Part shown: positions 24,435 to 33,056 of the stretch, in pieces
Layout: each line of letters starts with the position of its first letter
Numbering within the stretch: the stretch's first letter is position 1
From: JAXDMK01 sp963790325
Lineage (GTDB): Bacteria; Actinomycetota; Acidimicrobiia; Acidimicrobiales; AC-14
Direction: 5' to 3'
Length of the DNA: 64,000 nucleotides
Assembly: GCA_963790325.1 (NCBI GenBank)
Contig: CAWBNY010000002.1
Span: 558,001-622,000 of the forward strand
Notes under the pieces: generated by a model
The model's input: only the letters and a program-made list of their open reading frames with translations
Told to the model about the DNA's origin: nothing
Databases searched by the model: none
Program-made: the position numbers and the translations under genes

Positions 24435-26381
24435 ATGACGGAGGGGGTGGACGCCCGCAGCGGCGTGCGGCTGATCGGCGGCGAGGTCGACTACGCCGAC
24501 GGGTCGGAGGACCCGGTCCTCGAGATCCTGGAGGAGGCCGACGACCGCAGCACCGCCTCCGACGAGCTGGCCCGCCACATCGTCGACTGGCCCACCCGCT
24601 ACCACCTCTCCCGCCAGCGGGCCAACCTCCTCCGCCCGCTCACCTTCGGCCCCGGCACCCGAGTCCTCGACGTCGGCGCCGGCACCGGGGCCATCGCCCG
24701 CCACGTAGCCGAGACGGGGGCCGACGTGGTCGCCCTCGAGGGCACCCTCCCCCGGGCCCGGGCCGCCGCCGCCCGGTGCGAGGGCCTCCCCAACGTCGAG
24801 GTCGTGTGCGGACCGGTCGACGCCTTCGACGACGACGCCGGCTTCGACGTCGTCCTGTGCATCGGCGTCCTCGAGTACGCCGGCGAGCCCCTCCTCACCA
24901 AGCTCAGGGCCCTCACCCGTCCCGACGGCGTCGTCGTGGTCGCCATCGAGAACCAGCTCGGCCTCAAGTACCTCCTCGGCTACGGCGAGGACCACCTGGG
25001 CCAGCCGTGGGCCGGCGTGGAGGGTTACCGCACGGCCGGCGAGGGCGGCCCCCGCACCTGGTCCCGCCGCCGCCTGGGCGCCCTCCTCGCCCAGGCCGGC
25101 TTCCCCGCCCAGCGGTGGATGTTCCCCTTCCCCGACTACAAGCTTCCCTCGGTGGTGGTCGACGAGTCGGCCTATGCGGAGGTCGACGCCCCCGACTTCG
25201 TCGACCAGATCGTCCGCTGGCCGTGCAGCCCCCTCGCCTCCGAGCCGGCCCGGGTGTGCGACGACCGCATCGCCCACCGGGTCTTCCTCCAGGCCGGGCT
25301 CGGCCCCGAGGTGGCCAACTCATTCCTCGTCGTGGCCGGCCACGACAGCACCGCCATGACCCGGCGGCTCGACCCCGACGTGGCCGCCTGGTTCTTCGGC
25401 AGCGACCGCCTCCGCATGTGGCTGGGGACGAAGACCTTCTCCACCGACGTCGCCGCCACCGCAATCGCCCCCACCGATCGCCTCCTCGAACGGGGATGGC
25501 TCACCCAGCACCGGGAGCCCCGCCAGCCCCGCATCCTCGGCCGCACGGTCGAGCAGGACGCCCTCGATGCCCTCGACCACGGCCCGGCGGCGGTGGCCGC
25601 CGTCCTCCAGGCCTGGCGCGACCACCTCCGGACCCACGAGATCGAGGCCCCCGAGGAGGCCGGCAGGTCGCCCGACCACCCCTTCGCCGGACCCGCCACC
25701 CGCCGCCTCCTCCCCGACGACCACCTCGACGTCGACCTGGCCAACTTCGTGGCCGGCACCTACGTCGACCGCGAGTGGCGGGCCGAGGGGGGCGTCGACG
25801 CCGACCTCGTCGCCCTCCGGGCCCTGTGGTCGTTCGCCTTCAACGTCGTCGCCCGGGGGGTCCGTCACCCGTGGCCCCTGGAAACCACCGTCGACGAGCT
25901 CACCCAGACCCTCGCCCGTCTCTGCGGCACCCCGGCCAGCGACAACGCCATCGCCAGGTGGCGCCAGGCCGAGTCCGAGCTCCAGGCCAAGGTCCGGGGC
26001 ATCGGCATCGCCACCACCCGCGAGGAGCTCGAACGGGTCGGGGCCGTCTCCCAGGTCAGTCCGGGCAGCAGCCGCTACCTGCCCTTCACCGCCCTCCGCC
26101 ACTCCCTCGCCCGCACCTACGACCACCTGGGCCAGGTCTGCCACCAGCTCGAGCGCTCCCTGCAGGCCCAGGTCGCGCTCGGCCACAGCATCGAGGGACT
26201 CCAGGACCGCTACGAGCAGCTCGGCCGCGACGGCGCCGCCGTTCGCGTCGCCCTGGCCCACGAACAGGCCGTCACGGCCGGCCTCCGCCACGAGCTCCAG
26301 GTGGCAGCCGAGCGCCAGGCCGCCTTCGAGGCCCGGCCCCTCGTCCGCCTCTACCGGCGCCTGCGCCGCCTCGTCGGCTAG
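24435..26381 (+). CDS. Large SAM-dependent methyltransferase with coiled-coil end
   Basis: 648 residues. The methyltransferase core is at about residues 55-215: RVLDVGAGTGAIARHVAETG, VVALEGTLPRARA, VVLCIGVLEYAGEPLL and PDGVVVVAIENQLG. The IENQLGLKYLLGYGEDH stretch is typical of large glycan-locus methyltransferases that carry an all-helical extension. Residues 300-530 are unrecognised. The last 80 residues are a coiled coil (LERSLQAQVALGHSIEGLQD). ATG 24435 follows a TAGGGT hexamer (24419-24424) by 10 nt, suggesting a nearly leaderless mRNA. It is divergent from the GT4 operon across the repeats and probably co-transcribed with the FkbM gene 28 bp downstream. Confidence 0.75.
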   Translation: MTEGVDARSGVRLIGGEVDYADGSEDPVLEILEEADDRSTASDELARHIVDWPTRYHLSRQRANLLRPLTFGPGTRVLDVGAGTGAIARHVAETGADVVALEGTLPRARAAAARCEGLPNVEVVCGPVDAFDDDAGFDVVLCIGVLEYAGEPLLTKLRALTRPDGVVVVAIENQLGLKYLLGYGEDHLGQPWAGVEGYRTAGEGGPRTWSRRRLGALLAQAGFPAQRWMFPFPDYKLPSVVVDESAYAEVDAPDFVDQIVRWPCSPLASEPARVCDDRIAHRVFLQAGLGPEVANSFLVVAGHDSTAMTRRLDPDVAAWFFGSDRLRMWLGTKTFSTDVAATAIAPTDRLLERGWLTQHREPRQPRILGRTVEQDALDALDHGPAAVAAVLQAWRDHLRTHEIEAPEEAGRSPDHPFAGPATRRLLPDDHLDVDLANFVAGTYVDREWRAEGGVDADLVALRALWSFAFNVVARGVRHPWPLETTVDELTQTLARLCGTPASDNAIARWRQAESELQAKVRGIGIATTREELERVGAVSQVSPGSSRYLPFTALRHSLARTYDHLGQVCHQLERSLQAQVALGHSIEGLQDRYEQLGRDGAAVRVALAHEQAVTAGLRHELQVAAERQAAFEARPLVRLYRRLRRLVG

Positions 26382-26409
26382 ACCCCGCCTCGACTAGACA
26401 CGGGCCCAC

Positions 26410-27396
26410 ATGTCCAAGACCGTCAAGATCTACGGCCGCACGTTCACCATCTCGGGCGGGGAGGGGGACGACTACTACCGGCACATACCGGACGGTGGCG
26501 ACATCACCGACTCGGTGATGGCCGCCATCCAGCCCCACGTCAAGGCCGACGCCGTCTGCCTCGACGTGGGCGCCAACATCGGCCTCTACAGCCTGGGCCT
26601 GTCGGCGCTCGCCCCCAAGGGCAGGGTCTACGCCTTCGAGCCCTCGCCGAGCGCCTACGGCCACCTCCAGGACAACCTGCGCACCAACCGGGCGGGCAAC
26701 GTCGACGCCTGCAACCTGGCCGTGAGCGACAGCACCGGCACCGTCGTCTTCCACGACTTCTCGTTCTTCAGCGCCGGCAGCTTCTCCTCCGACGAGGGGT
26801 CTCTGCTCTCCTCCGAGTCCTACGGGTCGCATTCCTTCGAGGCCGCCACCATCACCCTCGACGAGTTCGTGGCCGACCGCGGCCTCGACCGGGTCGATCT
26901 GGTCAAGGTCGACGTCGAGGGAGCCGAGCTGGCGGTGCTGGCGGGGGCGGAGAAGACGCTGGCCACCTACCGCCCGGCCGTCGTCCTCGAGTTCAACACC
27001 TTCGGGTTCACCATCCACCAGAGCGTCCTGCCCCAGGTCGCCCTGGCCCGCATCCGGGAGCTGTTCCCCCACGTCTTCGTGATGGACCGGGTCGACGGGG
27101 CCCTCTGCCGGCTGGAAAGCCCCCACGAGATCTACGAGTTCCTGTACGACAACGGCATCCACGGACCGGCCGACAACATGCTCTGCACGTTCGACGACCT
27201 GCCCGTCACCCGCCGCTACTCCCACCTGACCACCGTCATCAACGCCCCCTACCGGGGCGCCGCGTCCCTGGCCGAGGCCGATGCCATGCGCCGCACCCTG
27301 TCGTGGCGGGTCACCGCACCTCTCCGCGACGCCCGCCGCCGCTTCGACCCGATCATCACCAGGGCCCAGGCCGTCAAGCGGGCCCTCAAGGGCTGA
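26410..27396 (+). CDS. FkbM family methyltransferase
   Basis: 328 residues. LDVGANIGLYSLGLSALAPK and VYAFEPSPSAYGHLQDNL are the hallmark SAM-binding segments of FkbM enzymes, which O-methylate sugars or polyketides. DLVKVDVEGAELAVLAGAE is the second conserved block. A basic tail (DARRRFDPIITRAQAVKRA) ends the protein. No Shine-Dalgarno site precedes ATG 26410; TAGACA at 26395-26400 is a possible -10 element. By context it modifies a hydroxyl on the surface polysaccharide; substrate not determinable. Confidence 0.85.
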   Translation: MSKTVKIYGRTFTISGGEGDDYYRHIPDGGDITDSVMAAIQPHVKADAVCLDVGANIGLYSLGLSALAPKGRVYAFEPSPSAYGHLQDNLRTNRAGNVDACNLAVSDSTGTVVFHDFSFFSAGSFSSDEGSLLSSESYGSHSFEAATITLDEFVADRGLDRVDLVKVDVEGAELAVLAGAEKTLATYRPAVVLEFNTFGFTIHQSVLPQVALARIRELFPHVFVMDRVDGALCRLESPHEIYEFLYDNGIHGPADNMLCTFDDLPVTRRYSHLTTVINAPYRGAASLAEADAMRRTLSWRVTAPLRDARRRFDPIITRAQAVKRALKG

Positions 27397-27409
27397 CGCC
27401 GACCCGCCC

Positions 27410-27787
27410 ATGGCCGACAACATGGACCGGCTGGAGGCGATCGTCGCCCGCCTGCCGGAGGCGGAGCGGGTCGACGTCGCCGAATGGGGCGACCACCCCA
27501 CGTTCCGGGTCAGGGGCAAGAACTTCGTCTTCTGCGACCAGGCCGCCCGCAACCTCAGCGTCAAGCTGCCCCGGGAGGAGGCGGCGGCGGTGGTCGCCAC
27601 CGACCCCGACGTCAAACCCACCGGCTACGGGCTCGGCCGCCACGGGTGGATCAGCTTCGACCTCGCCCCCGACCCCGACGACGACCGCTGGCGCCAGGTG
27701 GAGGAGTGGGTGCGCACCTCGTTCACCCTGGTGGCGCCGAAGCGGCTGGCCAGGCAGGTCCTCGAGGAGGACGAGCGGCACCATTGA
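27410..27787 (+). CDS. MmcQ/YjbR family protein
   Basis: 125 residues. The sequence DVAEWGDHPTFRVRGKNFVF, then LSVKLPREEAAAVVATDP, YGLGRHGWISFDL and VRTSFTLVAPKRLA follows the MmcQ/YjbR alpha/beta fold, sometimes annotated as DNA-binding but without known biochemical function. The usual length is 110-130 residues, so it is complete. The start is ATG 27410, or ATG 27422 four codons later. It begins 13 bp after the FkbM gene and may be its operon partner by position only. Confidence 0.75.
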   Translation: MADNMDRLEAIVARLPEAERVDVAEWGDHPTFRVRGKNFVFCDQAARNLSVKLPREEAAAVVATDPDVKPTGYGLGRHGWISFDLAPDPDDDRWRQVEEWVRTSFTLVAPKRLARQVLEEDERHH

Positions 27788-27845
27788 CGCCCGGGAGGCC
27801 CCGGCTTAGGTTGACCGCTCTACAACTTCGAGCACTGGGGGCCCG

Positions 27846-28697
27846 ATGCGACGTTCGGCACGATGTCTTTTGGCGGTCATGGTGGGGATCACGGTCCTGG
27901 CGGGATGTGGCGACGACGACGGTGAGGAGGCCACCGACCTGGCCGTCACCATCACCGAGGCGGAGGACCGGGTCAACATCGGCATCCCGGCCAACATCGA
28001 CGGGGGCGTGGTCAACCTCAGCCTCACCAACTCGGGCCAGGGCCCCCACTCCCTGCAGTTCATCAAGGTCGAAGGCGACCACACGATCGCCGAGTGGCTC
28101 GCCTTCCTCGACAGCGAAGGGCCGGGGCCGGTGCCCGACTGGATCTCCGAGGGCGGTGGCATCGGCACCGTCGGCCCCGGCCAGACCGGCAGGTCCAGCT
28201 TCGAGTTGAGCGAGGGCCGTCACTTCGCCTGGGACGACGAGTCCGACCAGAACGACGTGTCCAACACCGCCAAGGGCGGCATCGTCGAGATCATGGTGTC
28301 AGGGGAGGGCGGCGGCGAGCTTCCCGACGCCGACGCCACCGTCATCGCCGACGAGTACGAGTTCACGGTCGAGGGCCTGACCGCGGGCACCGCCAACGTC
28401 CGCTTCCAGAACGACGGCGACGAGCTTCACCACTTCATCGCCGCCCCCATCGCCCCCGGCAGCACGATCGAGGACGTGAAGGCGTTCTTCGCCACCGAGG
28501 GGGAGCCGACCGGCCCGCCGCCGCTCGACTTCGAGGCCGGCGTCGGCGTGCCGGTGATGGACTCAGGCAAGGCGGTCGTGGCCGAGCTGACGCTCGCCGC
28601 CGGCGACTACGCCTTCGTCTGCTTCATCAGCGACCGGGCCGGTGGCCCGCCCCACTTCACCCTCGGCATGCTCCAGAGCGTGACGGTCGCCGCCTAG
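27846..28697 (+). CDS. Lipoprotein with two cupredoxin-like domains
   Basis: 283 residues. The signal peptide ends in a lipobox, VLAGC, so the mature protein is lipid-anchored outside the membrane, followed by an acidic linker (DDDGEEATD). Two related beta-sandwich segments follow (about 35-145 and 165-283): VNLSLTNSGQGPHSLQFIKV and NVRFQNDGDELHHFIAAPI, each with a histidine where cupredoxins bind copper. The final DYAFVCFISDRAGGPPHFTLGM has the Cys, His and Met of a type-1 copper site (C..H...M). Copper or electron-transfer function is inferred. Transcribed alone toward the convergent lipoprotein gene, 7 bp away. Confidence 0.7.
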   Translation: MRRSARCLLAVMVGITVLAGCGDDDGEEATDLAVTITEAEDRVNIGIPANIDGGVVNLSLTNSGQGPHSLQFIKVEGDHTIAEWLAFLDSEGPGPVPDWISEGGGIGTVGPGQTGRSSFELSEGRHFAWDDESDQNDVSNTAKGGIVEIMVSGEGGGELPDADATVIADEYEFTVEGLTAGTANVRFQNDGDELHHFIAAPIAPGSTIEDVKAFFATEGEPTGPPPLDFEAGVGVPVMDSGKAVVAELTLAAGDYAFVCFISDRAGGPPHFTLGMLQSVTVAA

Positions 28698-28704
28698 GGC
28701 GGTC

Positions 28705-29541
28705 TCAGTTCTGGATGGCCAGTGGCCCGGCGGGGTCGAGCAGGGTCCGGACGGACGCGAAGGGGATGCTCACGTGGGGCGTCCCCATCGCGTAGGGGGC
28801 CACCTGGTACTCGTCGAAGGTGATCACCAGCTCCTGTTCGGTGACGGTCCAGTGGGCGAAGTTCTCCGCCGTGGGCGCCGTCCCGCCCTCGAACCCGGTG
28901 AACCCGTCGAAGCCGGGCTGGGCCAGGAGCAGCGGCCGGGACAGCTCCGACAGCCGGTCGAGGTACGGCGCGCCGGGGGCGAACAGGTCGGCCAGCTCCA
29001 ACCGCCGGCCGGTGCGGAGGTCGAAGGTGAACGTGAGCAGCACCCTCCCCGGGTGGGCCGCGCCGGAGAAGTAGCGGCTCACCGGCTGGCGGAAGCTCAG
29101 GAGCCGTTCGTCGAGCCGGTCCACGGTGTACCCGGTGCTCGTGAGGGCGCTGGGGCCCGGTCCGGGCCCGGGAGGTAGTTCCTTCGCCGCGGCCACGAAC
29201 TCGTCGACGGCAGCGGTGAGCTCGGCCCGGACGCGGTCGTTCACCGACTGCCGCACCGACGTGGCGGCCGGCCCGGAGACGGTGGGGAACGCGACCTCCC
29301 AGGTGTAGCCCTCGGCCTGGCTCCCGCCGGAGAGCTTGACCTCGGCGATGGTGGGTCGGACCGGCACGGTGGACGCCGTGGGGGCGGCCACGGTGGTCGG
29401 CGGGGCGGTCACCGCGGTCGAGGTGGTGCTCGCCGGGAGGGCGGGGGAGGTGGTGGTCGCGGTCGCCGCCGAGTCCCCGTCGCCGCCGCAGCCGGCCAGG
29501 GCCAGCCCACCCACCGCCACCAGGGCCAGGATCCGTCTCAC
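28705..29541 (-). CDS. Lipoprotein with DUF3298/RsiV-like domain
   Basis: 278 residues. The N-terminus LALVAVGGLALAGC is a lipoprotein signal. A Thr/Ala/Pro-rich spacer of about 45 residues follows. The folded part begins VRPTIAEVKLSGG and contains FTFDLRTGRRLELADLFAPG and WTVTEQELVITFDEYQVAPYA, the two conserved strands of DUF4163/DUF3298 domains found in PdaC and RsiV. The start is GTG 29541 with GGAGGAG immediately upstream, overlapping the polymerase gene stop by 4 bp (GTGA). RsiV-like domains bind lysozyme in Firmicutes; whether this one does is unknown. Its coupling to a DNA repair gene is odd. Confidence 0.75.
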   Translation of the reverse strand: MRRILALVAVGGLALAGCGGDGDSAATATTTSPALPASTTSTAVTAPPTTVAAPTASTVPVRPTIAEVKLSGGSQAEGYTWEVAFPTVSGPAATSVRQSVNDRVRAELTAAVDEFVAAAKELPPGPGPGPSALTSTGYTVDRLDERLLSFRQPVSRYFSGAAHPGRVLLTFTFDLRTGRRLELADLFAPGAPYLDRLSELSRPLLLAQPGFDGFTGFEGGTAPTAENFAHWTVTEQELVITFDEYQVAPYAMGTPHVSIPFASVRTLLDPAGPLAIQN

Positions 29542-30557
29542 GTCTCCTCCACCACCTTCCGGGCTCGGCTGGGCGCCACCCGGGGCGGCTCGCCCGGCAT
29601 CTTGGGGTAGACGGGCGGCCACGGGGCGTCGAGCAGGCCGGCGGCCATGTCCCGCTGATGGAGAGCCAGCACCGGCTCCAGAGACTGCGGCGCGGTCGCC
29701 ATCTCCGCCCACGGGTCCCCCGTCTCCTCCACCCTCCGGGGGACGGTGGCGATGGTGAAGGCATCCGGGTGGACCGACTCCAGCTCCTCCCACCGGAACG
29801 GCGTCGACACCTGCGCCCCGGGCCGGGCCCGCACCGACCACGCCCCGAAGATGGTCTTGTGGGGGGCGTTCTGGTTGAAGTCGACGAACACCCGGCTGCC
29901 CCGCTCCTCCTTCCACCAGGCGGCGGTGACCAGGTCGGGCCGGCGTCGCTCGAGCTCGCGGGCCACCGCCACCGCCGCCGACCGCACGTCGTAGGAGGTC
30001 CACCGGGGCAGGAGTCGCACGTAGACGTGGATGCCGCGGTTGCCGGTGGTCTTGGGCAGGGCGACGACCCCCAGCTCGTCGAACAGTCCCTTCACCTCCG
30101 TCGCCGCTTCCCGCAGCATGGGGAACGTGACCCCCGGGCTGGGGTCGAGGTCGATGCGCAGCTCGTCGGCGTGCTCGGGATCGGCCGCCTGCGACGGCCA
30201 CACGTGGAAGCCCAGGCAGCCGAGGTTGACCGCCCACAGCACGTGGGCCAGGTCGGCCGTCACCAACGCCTGCGACGTGGTGCCGTTGGGCGTGCTCACG
30301 ACGGTGGTCTCCAGCCAGCCGGGCCGGGACTCGGGCACCCGCTTCTGGAAGAACGACGACCCCCCGGCCCCGTTGGGGAAGCGCTGGAGCAGCACCGGCC
30401 GACCGCCCACGGCCGCCAGGAGCGGGCCTTCGACCGCCTGGTAGTACCGGACGAGGTCGAGCTTGGTGTCGCCCCGCTCGGCGAAGAACACCTTGTCCGG
30501 GTGGGTGACGGTCAGCTCCCGGCCCGCCGCCTCGACGACCACCCCGTCCCCGGCCAC
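29538..30557 (-). CDS. Stand-alone LigD-type polymerase (primase-polymerase) domain
   Basis: 339 residues of the archaeo-eukaryotic primase fold used in bacterial end joining. ELTVTHPDKVFF opens the domain as in LigD PolDom. RIDLDPSPG contains the two metal-binding aspartates. TGNRGIHVYVRL carries the catalytic His in the (S/T)GNxGxHV motif, and SRVFVDFNQN supplies the third acid. No ligase or nuclease domain is attached and no ku gene is in the window, so it represents the split organisation seen in many actinobacteria. It would add ribonucleotides or fill gaps at double-strand breaks. It begins 23 bp from the beta-helix gene. Confidence 0.85.
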   Translation of the reverse strand: MAGDGVVVEAAGRELTVTHPDKVFFAERGDTKLDLVRYYQAVEGPLLAAVGGRPVLLQRFPNGAGGSSFFQKRVPESRPGWLETTVVSTPNGTTSQALVTADLAHVLWAVNLGCLGFHVWPSQAADPEHADELRIDLDPSPGVTFPMLREAATEVKGLFDELGVVALPKTTGNRGIHVYVRLLPRWTSYDVRSAAVAVARELERRRPDLVTAAWWKEERGSRVFVDFNQNAPHKTIFGAWSVRARPGAQVSTPFRWEELESVHPDAFTIATVPRRVEETGDPWAEMATAPQSLEPVLALHQRDMAAGLLDAPWPPVYPKMPGEPPRVAPSRARKVVEET

Positions 30558-30579
30558 GCCTCCGACGGTAGCGGCGGAT

Positions 30580-32964
30580 CTACGGACCCTCGACGTACCT
30601 CCACACCAGGGGCAGGTCCTGGGTCGCGGTGACGGTGAAGTCGAAGGTGGTGCCGATCGTGGGGGCGGCGGGGGCGGGCACGTTGCTCAGCGACCAGGTG
30701 GCGCCGACCTTGTAGCCGACGGTGTCGACGCCGTCGCCGTCCCAGTCGCCGACCACCGGGTAGCCGGCATTGGCGGCCACGTCGTCGAACACGGTGAGGT
30801 TCGTCCCCCCCGAGGTGGCGGTCTGGCGAAGGGTCCAGGAGCCGGCGGCGGCGCCGTTGCCGTTGTAGAAGCCGATGCCGTCGACGCCGTCGCCGTCCCA
30901 GTCGCCGGCCACGGGCACCGTGGCCGGCCAGACGCCGGTGCCGAAGCCGGAGAAGGTCGTGCCCGGCTCGGGGTCGGGGTCGGTGTGGGGCCGCACCTGC
31001 CAGGTGCCACCCCTGTACACCGCCACCTCGTCGTCGCCGTCGCCGTCCCAGTCGCCGGCCACCGGGAAGCCCCGGGTGTCGCCGAAGGTGAAGGTGATCG
31101 GGGTCCCGGAGCCGTCGAGCTCGTCGCTCAGGGTGAACACCCCGCTCTTGACGAAGCCCGGGGTCCGGTCGCCGTCGCCGTCCCAGTCACCCATGATCGG
31201 AACCAGCGGCTTCGTGCCCAGGACGAAGGGCGCCAGGGTGGCGGGACCGGTGGAGAGGACCTCCCGCAGATGCCAGTTGACCGACAGGTTGACCACCGCC
31301 GGCAGCGACGTCTGGCGCTCGACCGCCCCCCGGTCGACCCGGGTGCCGCTGACCCGGGAGAGGCCCCGCTGGTCGACCGGCGGCGGCCCGCCCACGGGGA
31401 AGGCGGGGTCGCCGCTGTCGAAGGCGGGGCTGGTGGGCGGGATCATGTGGGTGAACGTCGGCCCGCCGTTGTCCTGCAACGGCCCGAGCTGGGGGTCCAC
31501 GCCGACGACGTTGTTCGGGTTGAGTGACGGATCGGGGGAGACGGACGCGGGGCTCTCGATCAGGCTCCAGTCGGTGCCGACCGACCCTTGGAGATCGGAG
31601 CCGTTGTCGGCGAGGATCGAGTGGTCGACCGTGACCACCGCGTCGTTGCCGCCGTCGACGTAGACGCCACCGATCAGCGACGCCGCGTTCCCCGCGATCG
31701 TCGAGTGGGCGATGGAGACGGTCATGGTGTCCCCGTCCCCGGCGTCGAGGTCGACGACGATCGCCCCGCCCGCAGCCTGCAGGCCGGACCCACCGCCCCC
31801 GTAGGCGCCGTTGTCGGAGAAGGTGCTGTTGACGATCGTGACGGCGTGGTTCTCGGCGCCGTCGTACTGGTCGTTGAGGACGGCGAGGCCGCCACCCTCG
31901 GCCCCCGAGTTCCCCGATACGGTCGACCGGTCGAGCAGGAGGCCACTGTCGTGGTACGCAATGCCATAGAAGGCGATCCCTCCGCCGAAACCGTCCGCGA
32001 CGTTGCCGCTGATGGTGGAGTCCGAGACGAGGAAGGTGCCGCCCTCGGCCGCCAGGAGCAGGCCACCGCCGGAGTCCTCGGCGGTGTTGCCCTGGATGAC
32101 GGACTCGGCGATGGAGAGGTCGTCACCCACCACGAGCGCGCCCCCGCCCTGAAAGGCATCGTTGCCGACCAGGACCGAGTCGTGGATGTCGATCCCGTCG
32201 TCGAGGTTGGCGATGGCGAACAGGCCGCCGCCGGCCTCGGCGGTGTTGTCGTCGAAGGTCGTCCCGCTCACCGTGAGGTCGCTGGCAAGGGCGATCAGGC
32301 CGCCGCCGGGCCCGTCCGCCGTGTTCCGGAGCAGGGTCGTCCGGGTGAGGGTCACGTCGGAGTAGACGGCGAGCATCCCGCCGCCCCAGAGGCTGGACCC
32401 GTTGTCGGAGACGATCGAGTCGATCATCGTGAGCTGGGCATTGACGGCGCCGATCCCCGCCCCTTCGCCACCGTCGCAGTCGACGATGTCGACATGGTCG
32501 AAGGTGAAGGTCCCCTCGCCCGCCAGGGCGCACCCGCCGAGGTCGGCATCGCCGTGGGTGATGGTGAGGTCCTCGACGGTGAAGGTGCCGTCGTACAGGT
32601 GGAACACCCGGCTGGCGTCGGCCCCGTCGATGGTGAGGTCGGCCGACCCGGGGCCGCTGATGGTGAGGTCGTCGGAGGCCGCCAGCTCGGTGCCGTTGAG
32701 GGTGATGGTGGTGGCCGGCGGGAGGTTGAAGTCGATGACGTCGGGGCCGGGGTTGGCTTCGGCCAGGGCGATGGCCTCCCTGAGCGTGAGGCCCCCGGTG
32801 CCGTCGTCGGTGGCGCTGTCGACCGTGAACGTGGCGGCACCGGCCGGCACGGCCGCCACCAGCTGACCTGCGACCAGGGCTCCACCGGACAGGGCTACCC
32901 CTCGGACACGCCGGCGGCGCGCCTGGCGGGCGAGAGCCCGCCCATCGCCTGCGTCACCAACCAT
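30580..32964 (-). CDS. Secreted beta-helix protein with choice-of-anchor-Q segment and C-terminal GDWDGDG repeats
   Basis: 794 residues. After a basic N-terminus and signal segment (GGALVAGQLVAAVPAGAAT) comes a start typical of right-handed beta-helix proteins, FTVDSATDDGTGGLTLREA. About 20 parallel-helix coils follow (VSGNSGAEGGGLAV, IAGNAASLIGGVYV). PAFDSGDPAFPVGG and VDQRGLSRVSGTRVDRGAVE form the choice-of-anchor-Q type ending. From about residue 580 four repeats with GDWDGDG appear, like those in the genes at 61755 and 63498. The start is ATG 32964 with GGGAGGTCGAAG upstream. It is extracellular, perhaps adhesive or polysaccharide-binding. Confidence 0.8.
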   Translation of the reverse strand: MVGDAGDGRALARQARRRRVRGVALSGGALVAGQLVAAVPAGAATFTVDSATDDGTGGLTLREAIALAEANPGPDVIDFNLPPATTITLNGTELAASDDLTISGPGSADLTIDGADASRVFHLYDGTFTVEDLTITHGDADLGGCALAGEGTFTFDHVDIVDCDGGEGAGIGAVNAQLTMIDSIVSDNGSSLWGGGMLAVYSDVTLTRTTLLRNTADGPGGGLIALASDLTVSGTTFDDNTAEAGGGLFAIANLDDGIDIHDSVLVGNDAFQGGGALVVGDDLSIAESVIQGNTAEDSGGGLLLAAEGGTFLVSDSTISGNVADGFGGGIAFYGIAYHDSGLLLDRSTVSGNSGAEGGGLAVLNDQYDGAENHAVTIVNSTFSDNGAYGGGGSGLQAAGGAIVVDLDAGDGDTMTVSIAHSTIAGNAASLIGGVYVDGGNDAVVTVDHSILADNGSDLQGSVGTDWSLIESPASVSPDPSLNPNNVVGVDPQLGPLQDNGGPTFTHMIPPTSPAFDSGDPAFPVGGPPPVDQRGLSRVSGTRVDRGAVERQTSLPAVVNLSVNWHLREVLSTGPATLAPFVLGTKPLVPIMGDWDGDGDRTPGFVKSGVFTLSDELDGSGTPITFTFGDTRGFPVAGDWDGDGDDEVAVYRGGTWQVRPHTDPDPEPGTTFSGFGTGVWPATVPVAGDWDGDGVDGIGFYNGNGAAAGSWTLRQTATSGGTNLTVFDDVAANAGYPVVGDWDGDGVDTVGYKVGATWSLSNVPAPAAPTIGTTFDFTVTATQDLPLVWRYVEGP

Positions 32965-33056
32965 CTTCGACCTCCCGTGGCCTCGGATCGTCCCCGCCGG
33001 CCGGATTCGCCGGGACACAGGATCCTAGGCTCCTCGATCGATCGCTGCCCGCTCCC

